The notes below the pieces were generated by a model. It was not told the origin of the DNA. It saw only the letters and a list, made by a program, of their open reading frames with translations, and searched no databases. Shown one piece after another: positions 22,023 to 27,256 of a stretch of DNA of 27,256 bases (the first letter of the stretch is position 1; the number at the start of each line of letters is the position of its first letter). Source of the DNA: a virus; the IMG/VR virus record IMGVR_UViG_3300033156_000263, positions 1 to 27,256 of that record. One strand, 5' to 3'. The position numbers and the translations under genes were made by a program.

Positions 22023-22053
22023 TTGTCATTTCTTGAAAATAAAGGGGTATAAT
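22023..22053 (+). promoter_or_regulatory. Possible plus-strand promoter
   Basis: On the plus strand TTGTCA (22023-22028) and a perfect TATAAT (22048-22053) are 19 nt apart, a long but tolerated spacing. A plus-strand terminator begins about 20 nt further on, so a transcript would be only about 40 nt. It lies in the 108-bp gap between the SSB gene and the 22098-22583 gene. Confidence 0.4.
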
Positions 22054-22073
22054 CAAATCTTTTTAAAGGGGGT

Positions 22074-22099
22074 GCGGCCCGGAATGGGCCGCTTTTTTT
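22074..22099 (+). terminator. Plus-strand terminator hairpin
   Basis: A 7-bp stem GCGGCCC / GGGCCGC with a GGAAT loop is followed by seven T on the plus strand. The minus strand has no T run after the stem (ACCCCCTTT), so it does not look like a terminator for the surrounding genes, all of which are on the minus strand. Its last base pair abuts the stop codon of the 22098-22583 gene. Confidence 0.7.
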
Positions 22100-22583
22100 A
22101 TATTGTTGCTTTTTCGAGTTCTTCATTTATTACCGAAGTTGCTAATTCAAATATTGTTCGCTGACCGTTTGCGAGTAGCCTTGTTATGTTCTTAGCCTGT
22201 GAACTTTGCAGCATATTCTGAAGTCTTGAGTATTGTTTTTCGACTTTCCTCAGAGTTTGCTGAATGTATTTCATTTCCTCGTCCGGCGTGAGTCTGGTTC
22301 TGTAATTTGCGATTTCGAAATCCCCCGTGTTTGTGTTGAAAAGCGAAATTTGATTCTGCTTTGCAAACCTCTTAATTCGTTTTACTGCGTTTTGTCTCAG
22401 ATAACGCCACAACACTTGTGGGGCGTTTCTAAGAGGTTTTACTGATGTTTTCTTTGTGATTTTTCTTATTTTCGAGATGATTTTTTCAGCTTCTTCAATG
22501 TCATAAAGCGCTGCTACTGCGTCATCACTTGAAAATGCTTCTTGTTTCAATAAATTCTCAATCTGCTGTGTCTTTTTCGGCAA
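22098..22583 (-). CDS. Unknown helical protein of replication region (about 161 residues)
   Basis: The start is placed at TTG 22583, because a perfect AAAGGAGGTG lies 10 nt upstream and the frame's earlier ATG (22625) precedes that ribosome site. The protein is helical and basic: PKKTQQIENLLKQEAFSSDD, then YDIEEAEKIISKIRKITKKT, then a core with RNAPQVLWRYLRQNAVKRIK, and a C-terminal coiled coil (QQTLRKVEKQYSRLQNMLQS). It ends next to a plus-strand terminator. I recognise no family. High positive charge and place between an HTH gene and SSB suggest nucleic-acid contact. Confidence 0.65.
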   Translation of the reverse strand: MPKKTQQIENLLKQEAFSSDDAVAALYDIEEAEKIISKIRKITKKTSVKPLRNAPQVLWRYLRQNAVKRIKRFAKQNQISLFNTNTGDFEIANYRTRLTPDEEMKYIQQTLRKVEKQYSRLQNMLQSSQAKNITRLLANGQRTIFELATSVINEELEKATI

Positions 22584-22590
22584 TTCCTGT

Positions 22591-23121
22591 TCACCTCCTT
22601 TCAATGAGTTTCCCAATAAGCTCATGAATGATTCGAATTGACATTCTAAGACGCTCAGCTAAAAGCTGGCTGTAAGCTGGTGAATGTTCTTTATGGAAGT
22701 AATTGACAATCATGTCAATGTTTTCCGGGGTTGCAATTGTATCCAGAAAGGCTTCAACTCTTTCTGCCATTTTCTTCGCTATCACATCAGGATTTGCAGT
22801 AAGTACAATCGGCCTGTCATCTTCTTCTTCCTCGTCTTCATCATCCAAATCATCAAAATCATCGAAATCGTCATCATCGCTGTCATTGATAGGTTTTGGT
22901 ATAGGCGGGCCTGGGTAAGTTTCGATGTTAACATCTTCGTCATCCTTGGTTAATTCGTTTGACAAATTAGAGGAAGAATTGAAATTTTTCACTTCTTCCC
23001 CTTGTGTTACGATTTGATAAACGCGTTTGGGTGTAATTCCAAATTTCTCTGCTATTTCTTCTCTCGTATAATTCCCGCTTTCATACATATAATTTATGAG
23101 TTTCTTTTTCATATTCAACAC
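22591..23121 (-). CDS. HTH protein with long acidic linker
   Basis: A GTG at 23121 or ATG at 23112 (residue 4) begins the gene; neither has a good ribosome site, and the first 41 nt overlap the ParB-like gene, implying coupling. Residues about 10-40 form a helix-turn-helix: LINYMYESGNYTREEIAEKF, then GITPKRVYQIV. Residues about 55-100 form a strongly acidic, repetitive tract (SDDDDFDDFDDLDDEDEEEE). The last 75 residues are helical and contain DVIAKKMAERVEAFLDTI and YSQLLAERLRMSIRIIHELI. This looks like a DNA-binding domain joined by a disordered acidic linker to a helical domain, perhaps a regulator or replication accessory. The family is unknown. Confidence 0.7.
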   Translation of the reverse strand: MLNMKKKLINYMYESGNYTREEIAEKFGITPKRVYQIVTQGEEVKNFNSSSNLSNELTKDDEDVNIETYPGPPIPKPINDSDDDDFDDFDDLDDEDEEEEDDRPIVLTANPDVIAKKMAERVEAFLDTIATPENIDMIVNYFHKEHSPAYSQLLAERLRMSIRIIHELIGKLIERR

Positions 23122-23554
23122 CGTTTTCTGAACTCAATTCATTAATCCAGTTGTAGATCGTTCTTTTCGTGACTCCAAGCCTTTCAGCTAATTCTTCAGG
23201 ATTAATCTTGCCTTCAACTTTTAAAAAGTACTCTTCAAACATTTTTTTGATATCTTTCTTTTTGAGAGGAAGGCCGTGCATGGAGTTTCTATAAATAGCT
23301 TCGATCCATTCAAATTCTTCGGGGATGTCGATAAACTCAACCGAGATATCCAAAAATCCCAACGCTTTCGTGGCACGATATCTGTGGTATCCATCTATAA
23401 GGTGCATCGTGCGTTTGTTCACTACAATTGGTGGAAATTTGACACCATCTTCGATAAGTTCCTTGTATTCATGGATCTTGTTATAATCAGGTGATTCACG
23501 CGGGTAAATTTTGTCATTAATAACAATCTCATCAATCTCAACAAACTCACTCAT
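23081..23554 (-). CDS. ParB-like (ParB N-domain) protein with C-terminal HTH
   Basis: This 157-residue protein starts at ATG 23554 after GGGAGGGT. Residues about 15-80 match the ParB/Srx-type N-terminal domain: YPRESPDYNKIHEYKELIED, then FPPIVVNKRTMHLIDGYHRY, with the G-x-H-R box. Residues about 120-145 form a helix-turn-helix (INPEELAERLGVTKRTIYNW). ParB-domain proteins hydrolyse CTP to spread on DNA, act as nucleases or act as regulators. A single phage copy without ParA usually serves as a DNA-binding regulator. No ParA gene is visible. It overlaps the next gene by 41 nt, suggesting the two HTH proteins are made together. Confidence 0.82.
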   Translation of the reverse strand: MSEFVEIDEIVINDKIYPRESPDYNKIHEYKELIEDGVKFPPIVVNKRTMHLIDGYHRYRATKALGFLDISVEFIDIPEEFEWIEAIYRNSMHGLPLKKKDIKKMFEEYFLKVEGKINPEELAERLGVTKRTIYNWINELSSENGVEYEKETHKLYV

Positions 23555-23557
23555 TTT

Positions 23558-23941
23558 TTACCCTCCCTGTTTTTCAAGTTTTTTCAAGGCTTTAAAAGCC
23601 TTCTGAAGCTCCTCAAAACTCATTTCTTCAAGAGTTTTTCCTACTGCCCTTTCGATCTTTTCGATAGTTTGTAGATCATAATCAACAGCTTGCTTGAGGC
23701 GGGCTCTCAAAGTCTCGGCGAGGTACTTAATACACATCACGGGCTGGACATACAACCAGCCATTGTAGTTGGAAACCCTGAACCTTATGCCTTTAGTAGA
23801 ACAATCCCAGACTCTTTGACAGTGCACGCATTCTTTGTCTTTTTTCACCGCTTCTTTTAGATCAACTACATTCAAGTAAATCCCTTGTTCTATTCCAGAA
23901 ATACCGTATTTGTCTTTGAGATATTTGTTCAATTTCTCCAA
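23558..23941 (-). CDS. DnaI-like zinc-domain protein lacking the AAA+ part
   Basis: A TTG at 23941 opens a 127-residue frame. The frame continues upstream, and an ATT at 23989, exactly 7 nt after AAGGAG, would add 16 residues (GNDVPDYFRKLTDEE) that read like real protein. Near residues 38-70 the order C-x2-C-x5-C-x23-C is seen (ECVHCQRVWDC, then GIRFRVSNYNGWLYVQPVMC). This resembles the N-terminal zinc-binding domain of DnaI/phage helicase loaders. The rest is helical and there is no Walker motif. If so, this is a stand-alone helicase-binding domain. Its position straight after the replication initiator supports a role in loading the host helicase. The family match is by cysteine pattern only. 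Confidence 0.6.
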   Translation of the reverse strand: MEKLNKYLKDKYGISGIEQGIYLNVVDLKEAVKKDKECVHCQRVWDCSTKGIRFRVSNYNGWLYVQPVMCIKYLAETLRARLKQAVDYDLQTIEKIERAVGKTLEEMSFEELQKAFKALKKLEKQGG

Positions 23942-23952
23942 TTCTTCGTCGG

Positions 23953-24342
23953 TTAGCTTCCTGAAGTAATCCGGAACGTCATTGCCAATAGGGACGCTCC
24001 TTTTTTCAGAATTTCCTCAAGATCATCCCTTCGTTTGGTAGGTGAGCGGTTATCATATTTTCCTTCAAGAACCTTTAAGAAGTTGCTCGGCCGTACTAAC
24101 CACTCAAAATCGGCAATAAAGGGTTTACGGTTGCCGTAATCAGCCCGCCCGGTGAGAAAATCAGACGCTTCAACACGCTTAAAGAATTGCTCCCAGAATT
24201 GCAGTTCTGGGTATTCTTTCCAGCGTGCGCGTATGTATTTCTTTCGGGTATCACTTAACTTGACAACCTTAGGAAGAGAAGGACAGTATTTGTGATATAG
24301 ATCAACGGGATGTAGTTGACTCTTTAGAGTCAACAGGCACAT
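23953..24342 (-). CDS. Replication initiator, C-terminal part in a second frame
   Basis: This 129-residue frame begins at ATG 24342, within a 6-bp hairpin and with no ribosome site, and overlaps the previous frame by 41 nt. Its sequence matches the C-terminal domain commonly fused to phage DnaD-type initiators: CPSLPKVVKLSDTRKKYIRA, then FWEQFFKRVEASDFLTGR, then ADFEWLVRPSNFLKVLEGKY. In most phages this domain continues from the N-terminal initiator part in one chain. Here the frame is +1 relative to the upstream gene. The normal product could come from a +1 shift, from re-initiation, or the gene may be truly split. A single-base sequence error would also explain it. Confidence 0.75.
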   Translation of the reverse strand: MCLLTLKSQLHPVDLYHKYCPSLPKVVKLSDTRKKYIRARWKEYPELQFWEQFFKRVEASDFLTGRADYGNRKPFIADFEWLVRPSNFLKVLEGKYDNRSPTKRRDDLEEILKKGASLLAMTFRITSGS

Positions 24343-24895
24343 CGTTAGATGTGTCTAAATTTCTTTTTGTGTCAAAGTACCCACTACTATCATCTCTATA
24401 TATATTTTCTTTTTCTTTTTGTTTTTCTTTTTCTTTTTCCGGTAGTCTATCCATACTGTATGGATAGTCTATCGATACACTATCGATAGTGTATCCATAG
24501 TCTATGAATACGTTTCTAATTTCATCGGTTAACGAGTTCCAGAAATATGCTAAAAGCTTTTTGGACTTTACATTTTCGAGATCCTTGATGATGGTTCGAA
24601 TTACTTTAGGGCTATTGCTCCAATTGTATTTAATCCAGTTCACCACAAAGATCTCAGAGGTCTCTGGATCGTAGTGGATTTTTCCCATCTCTGTGAAGGC
24701 ATTAATTAATTTCTCGATTGTTTCTATGTGATATCCTGTTTCAAATGCCATAAGTTTTTTTGAAACTTCGTATATTCCAACTTGTGTGGTGTGTGGATTT
24801 GTTAACAGATAAAGGAAGAAATATTTTTGTTCCGGAGTAAGATCTAAAACCTCGCTATCTTGCCAGAACGAAACATGAACAAATCGATATTTCAT
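24302..24895 (-). CDS. Phage replication initiator, N-terminal part (replisome organiser)
   Basis: This 197-residue protein starts at ATG 24895 after GAGGTGA. Residues about 5-110 match the N-terminal domain of phage replisome organisers: RFVHVSFWQDSEVLDLTPEQ, then KYFFLYLLTNPHTTQVGIYE, then FETGYHIETIEKLI, a winged-helix origin-binding domain. The following part (about 130-170) is encoded by tandem 11-bp repeats and reads IDYGYTIDSVS, then IDYPYSMDRLP, then a run of K and E. These repeats probably form the origin that the protein binds, as in lambda O and lactococcal phages. The frame ends at TGA 24302, where the C-terminal domain continues in another frame. The organiser would recruit the helicase via the downstream zinc-domain protein. 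Confidence 0.85.
   Translation of the reverse strand: MKYRFVHVSFWQDSEVLDLTPEQKYFFLYLLTNPHTTQVGIYEVSKKLMAFETGYHIETIEKLINAFTEMGKIHYDPETSEIFVVNWIKYNWSNSPKVIRTIIKDLENVKSKKLLAYFWNSLTDEIRNVFIDYGYTIDSVSIDYPYSMDRLPEKEKEKQKEKENIYRDDSSGYFDTKRNLDTSNDVPVDSKESTTSR
24315..24334 (-). promoter_or_regulatory. Perfect hairpin at initiator frame junction
   Basis: A 9-bp perfect inverted repeat (GTTGACTCT and AGAGTCAAC) with a 2-nt loop lies inside the 41-nt overlap of the two initiator frames. The loop region of the transcript includes AAAG, where a +1 slip on lysine codons is conceivable. Confidence 0.6.
24338..24353 (-). promoter_or_regulatory. Perfect hairpin containing the second-frame ATG
   Basis: A 6-bp stem CACATC / GATGTG with a GTTA loop (plus reading) contains the ATG at 24342 of the second frame in its stem, which would restrict independent initiation. 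It lies 4 nt from the 9-bp hairpin. Confidence 0.55.
24404..24441. other. Purine/pyrimidine-strand-biased A/T-rich tract beside repeats
   Basis: The minus strand is nearly pure purine here, built from GAAAAA units, and ends in a TATATATA-like stretch; the coded protein is EKEKEKQKEKEN. It directly adjoins the 11-bp repeats, the same order as iterons and A-rich region in lambda ori, so it is a candidate unwinding element. Confidence 0.6.
24443..24508. repeat. Six tandem 11-bp repeats, candidate replication origin
   Basis: Six contiguous 11-bp units begin at 24443, 24454, 24465, 24476, 24487 and 24498. They read TAGTCTATCCA, TACTGTATGGA, TAGTCTATCGA, TACACTATCGA, TAGTGTATCCA and TAGTCTATGAA. 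Positions 1, 2, 6, 7, 8 and 11 are invariant. Two perfect palindromes lie inside: arms CTATCCATAC / GTATGGATAG around 24457, and GATACACTATC / GATAGTGTATC at 24474-24495. One unit is about one DNA turn. The array sits within the initiator gene, as phage origins often do. Confidence 0.8.
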
Positions 24896-24939
24896 GGTTT
24901 CACCTCACATTTTAGTTTGTAAAAAAAATCCTAAAAAAT

Positions 24940-24974
24940 CCCGCCCCAGAAAATCCAGGAGGTGTCGGGGCGGG
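24940..24974 (-). terminator. Hairpin terminator/attenuator between annealing protein and initiator
   Basis: An 8-bp perfect G+C stem (CCCGCCCC / GGGGCGGG) with a 19-nt loop lies in the 95-bp gap between the annealing protein and the initiator. On the minus strand it is followed by ATTTTTTAGG and a run of eight T. The loop contains CACCTC, complementary to the GAGGTG ribosome site of the initiator gene. It can act as a terminator or attenuator. Confidence 0.8.
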
Positions 24975-24990
24975 CCAAGGGGGCTACCGT

Positions 24991-25758
24991 TTATTCATTA
25001 GGGGGGATAGTGGGTTTGTCATCCAACAGTTCGCGAATATCTTCTACGGGTTCTTTAATTGGCTCAATTGGTGGATAAAGTGGTTTATTCTCAAATTCAT
25101 CAAAGATCTCGTCAGAAGCTCCTATAGGAAATGCTCTTCGTAGTGCCCTTCTCATCGCTTTTGTCCTCGCTTTTTCGCGGGGATCATCGGAATATACCCT
25201 TGGATTTGGCTTTGCTGAGGCTATTCCTTCGTATGTTCCTGTATCGGTTTCGACAATACATTTGGAAGTCCAGCCGTCGCCTTCTTGTTTGTCTTCCCAC
25301 TTGATTGTCTTGAGTTTTCCTGAATTTCTCGCATAATAAAGGAATCCGTCAGCTTTGACATAAATTTGATTGTCGACAGGGATGACATGAATAATCGGGC
25401 GAAGGCCATAATCTATTTCCATTCGTGCCATTTCCAGGAGTATGAGCATTACATCGCTTTCTTTGATTCCTCGATCTTTTTCAACCATCATTTGCCATAC
25501 GCGCCTTGCTATACCGAACTTGATATATTCGTATACTTTTGCCTTTACGAGTCCTTCATAGGTGAGAAGATCAACCTCGCCGTATGTCGTTTGATGCTTT
25601 AATGTTTTCATGCTTTCTTGAAGGCTCTCAATGTTCGCGTTGTATCCAATAGCTTCTAAAAATTGTCCAAGGCTTTCAGCTTTAAATGGATTTATCGTCT
25701 TTTCTTTTTCGTTATTGTTCACCACAGGTTTCTTTAAAATCGTTTTATTCTCACTCAT
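24991..25758 (-). CDS. Single-strand annealing recombinase (RecT/Erf/Rad52-type)
   Basis: This 255-residue protein starts at ATG 25758, overlapping the exonuclease stop by 4 nt, after GGAGGCGAAA. The centre (about residues 60-215) looks like a phage annealing protein core: LLTYEGLVKAKVYEYIKFGI, DNQIYVKADGFLYYARNSGK, GDGWTSKCIVETDTGTYEGI and then KARTKAMRRALRRAFPIGAS, a basic helix for DNA binding. The acidic, proline-rich C-terminal 40 residues (IEPIKEPVEDIRELLDDKP) may bind SSB or partners. It is coupled to a RecB-like exonuclease, the Red-like pairing of exonuclease and annealing protein. The exact subfamily is not settled from motifs alone. A hairpin terminator follows. Confidence 0.75.
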   Translation of the reverse strand: MSENKTILKKPVVNNNEKEKTINPFKAESLGQFLEAIGYNANIESLQESMKTLKHQTTYGEVDLLTYEGLVKAKVYEYIKFGIARRVWQMMVEKDRGIKESDVMLILLEMARMEIDYGLRPIIHVIPVDNQIYVKADGFLYYARNSGKLKTIKWEDKQEGDGWTSKCIVETDTGTYEGIASAKPNPRVYSDDPREKARTKAMRRALRRAFPIGASDEIFDEFENKPLYPPIEPIKEPVEDIRELLDDKPTIPPNE

Positions 25759-26822
25759 TGTTTCGCCTCCTCAAATTTAAAAGTCTTTCTCTTTCGGGTC
25801 TCGAGGTAATCGGAAAACTCATCCTTGAAAGGCTTTAATGTCTTAATATCAAGGCTGAAGTATTCCAGGGGATCATCACCAATTTGGTTAACATACTCCC
25901 AGGCTTTAGTAGCAAGTTCTTTTTTATTTACCCCTCGTTTGGTTGTTAAGTATTGCGAATATTCAAGTTTGTACACCCCATCGCGAAATTTCACTTTTCC
26001 GGAATCTTTTTGTTCAACATATCCGTTGAGTGCCTTTTTGTATCGTTTTGTCTTCTCTTCTAAAACTTGTATTGTCTTGAAAACTTCCTCGGCTTCTTGG
26101 TCGTTTCTAATTGTTGGAATATCTTTCGCTTCGATGGATTCAACAAGAGGGCATTGACTAACATACGAGCAGTATGCACAGTGCATTCCAGGGGTAGGAT
26201 CGAATTTCTGATCGTTTTCAAGCTTTCGAATGATTTTCCAGATCTTTCTGGCTGTTATTTCCATCTCATCCTCATCAACTTCAAATTCGAGAAGATCACC
26301 CGAGGAAAGAAGTATGTATCCTGCTTTGTTGACGGGTTTCTTTAAAATGCCGGATATTGCATAAGCGTATAACATAACCTGAAACATTGAGGGTTTGCTG
26401 TGGCCTGTTTTCCAATCCCAGACTTGATAGGATTGGCCATCGGTAGTGATTAAGTCCACAACGCCCCTTAAAAAGGCATTTTCATCGTTAAAACTAACTA
26501 CATTGAAATACTCGTCAATTGCAAATTTGGTTTCAATCCCAACTATTTGGCCCAGATTCTTTGAATATTTAAGGGCAGTAAGAACCTTTATTTTTGCTTC
26601 TTCTATCTGCTCATACGGCAGATCGCTGAGTGTTTCCTGCCAATCTTGTCCTTTGAGGGCTTTCGATATCGCTTCGTGAACCTTTGATCCAAAAAATCCA
26701 GCATCTTCAATTATTTCTGGGATTTTTTCGATGTATTTGAAGTAAAAGCGTCTTGGGCATCTTTCGTATTCGGTAAGCCTTGACATTGAATAAGGCCTTA
26801 AAGATGTAGTAGTTATATTCAT
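25755..26822 (-). CDS. PD-(D/E)XK exonuclease, RecB/Cas4-like with predicted Fe-S cluster
   Basis: This 355-residue protein starts at ATG 26822, overlapping the upstream stop by 4 nt. The nuclease signature is complete: GSKVHEA (H49), GVVDLI (D123), WDWKTG (D136, K138) and FQVMLYAYAI (Q148, Y152). Four cysteines, C22 in YERCPRRF and C215-x2-C218-x5-C224, match the arrangement that holds a 4Fe-4S cluster in AddB and Cas4. The C-terminal part is helical. It would resect double-stranded ends to make 3' single strands for the annealing protein encoded next. Cas4-like activity in CRISPR adaptation is unlikely, because no Cas1/Cas2 or array is present. The enzyme class is secure and the recombination role comes from context. 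Confidence 0.9.
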   Translation of the reverse strand: MNITTTSLRPYSMSRLTEYERCPRRFYFKYIEKIPEIIEDAGFFGSKVHEAISKALKGQDWQETLSDLPYEQIEEAKIKVLTALKYSKNLGQIVGIETKFAIDEYFNVVSFNDENAFLRGVVDLITTDGQSYQVWDWKTGHSKPSMFQVMLYAYAISGILKKPVNKAGYILLSSGDLLEFEVDEDEMEITARKIWKIIRKLENDQKFDPTPGMHCAYCSYVSQCPLVESIEAKDIPTIRNDQEAEEVFKTIQVLEEKTKRYKKALNGYVEQKDSGKVKFRDGVYKLEYSQYLTTKRGVNKKELATKAWEYVNQIGDDPLEYFSLDIKTLKPFKDEFSDYLETRKRKTFKFEEAKQ

Positions 26823-27256
26823 TGAGCGTTCACCACCTTTGTGTTATACTTATTAATGAAGGCAATGATTAATTTTTTCTTCTCACGGTCTGGCAATTGA
26901 TGCCAGGCTTTTTCTTGCGAAGGACTCGAATCGCTTTGTAAAGCTTCTCCCCGTATTCCTTTCTCATTTCCAGCCACGTTTTCATCTTTCCACCTCCATA
27001 AAGGATGAGTTTTTAATTTCTTTCTTCGCACATAATCCTGATAAACGTCATAAGGCTTTAAAATTACATTTGACATCCTGTTTTCATTCATGATGATCTT
27101 TGCTATTTGGGTGATTTTGTCTATCAATTTGTCTTGCTGTTTGTCTATGGAAAGGATCTTTGAAAGAATAACGTTGAGAATACTTTTTACCTCAGGGTCT
27201 TGAGCTTTCTGGAATTCGTTGTAGATAAAAAGCTTCAATTGATCTTCTGATTTTTC
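26819..27256 (-). CDS. Unknown protein, 5' end off window
   Basis: The frame stays open to the window edge, so the apparent start (TTG 27238) is probably internal and the N-terminus is missing. At least 145 residues are visible. The first part is helical (LFIYNEFQKAQDPEVKSILN, then LSKILSIDKQQDKLIDKITQ), then basic (VYQDYVRRKKLKTHPLWRWK), then a disordered linker (ALQSDSSPSQEK), and it ends with a helical stretch (PDREKKKLIIAFINKYNTKV). I recognise no family. The stop overlaps the exonuclease ATG (ATGA), so it belongs to the same recombination operon. Confidence 0.6.
   Translation of the reverse strand, partial: EKSEDQLKLFIYNEFQKAQDPEVKSILNVILSKILSIDKQQDKLIDKITQIAKIIMNENRMSNVILKPYDVYQDYVRRKKLKTHPLWRWKDENVAGNEKGIRGEALQSDSSPSQEKAWHQLPDREKKKLIIAFINKYNTKVVNAQ

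Noticed and set aside
23586-23602. 17-nt perfect palindrome AAGGCTTT-A-AAAGCCTT
   Set aside because: It lies in codons for a K/A/F/L-rich helix (KAFKALKK), where such symmetry arises easily by chance, and no neighbouring signal supports a function.
24443-24508. Tandem repeats as a CRISPR array
   Set aside because: Units are 11 bp with no spacers, lie inside a coding frame and no cas genes are present apart from a Cas4-like nuclease motif that fits a recombination operon.
1-27256. tRNA genes, integrase, attachment sites, insertion sequences or lysis genes
   Set aside because: None could be recognised on either strand; the window seems to cover only recombination, replication, control, packaging, head and tail genes.

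Overview
The window is a piece of a tailed-phage genome or prophage with siphovirus-type morphology. Every convincing gene lies on the minus strand, so transcription runs from base 27256 down to base 1. Base composition is moderately AT-rich. The phage sliding clamp resembles Thermotoga DnaN very closely as I remember that sequence, including the MRNLNGV and FLLSLKSMKE blocks and the YLYVVMPLR end. This suggests a host in the Thermotogota. That is an inference from recalled family sequences, not a search.

Layout in transcription order. (1) 27256-19365, recombination and replication: a partial gene, a RecB/Cas4-like exonuclease with a probable Fe-S cluster, a single-strand annealing protein, a replication initiator split over two overlapping frames, a short DnaI-like zinc-domain protein, a ParB-like protein, an HTH protein with a very acidic linker, SSB, an N-terminally damaged sliding clamp, and several small unknown or membrane proteins. 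(2) 19368-17178, control region: unknown small genes, a sigma-region-4-like late regulator, a strong promoter, a DUF3574-like gene and a ribbon-helix-helix regulator, ending in two tandem terminators. (3) 17065-14541, packaging: a small protein, an HNH endonuclease, a coiled-coil protein, a terminase small-subunit candidate preceded by a block of 8-bp repeats, and the terminase large subunit. (4) 14539-10173, head: portal, SPP1 gp7-like minor head protein, scaffold, decoration protein and lambda gpE-type major capsid protein. (5) 10126-8304, connector and tail-completion genes. (6) 8287-1, tail: tube protein, a tail-assembly chaperone pair joined by a -1 frameshift, a 1697-residue tape measure, a small protein, and a distal tail protein with carbohydrate-binding-like domains that runs off the window. 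No integrase, lysis gene or tRNA is visible.

The most notable signals lie between or inside genes. Six tandem 11-bp repeats containing two perfect palindromes sit inside the initiator gene next to a purine tract and look like a phage origin. The initiator reading frame is split at a junction carrying two perfect hairpins. The clamp gene carries an apparent deletion scar. A U UUU UUU slippery site precedes the chaperone fusion. A 13-nt inverted repeat links the start of the control-region transcript to the ribosome-binding region of the RHH gene. A minimal plus-strand promoter/terminator pair sits between SSB and its neighbour. Four short genes of 13 to 59 codons (12250-12417, 16886-17065, 19365-19406, 19456-19614) were found by reading the sequence directly. 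No stretch over 300 bases lacks a gene; the longest intergenic gaps are about 50-140 bases, and what they hold is listed.
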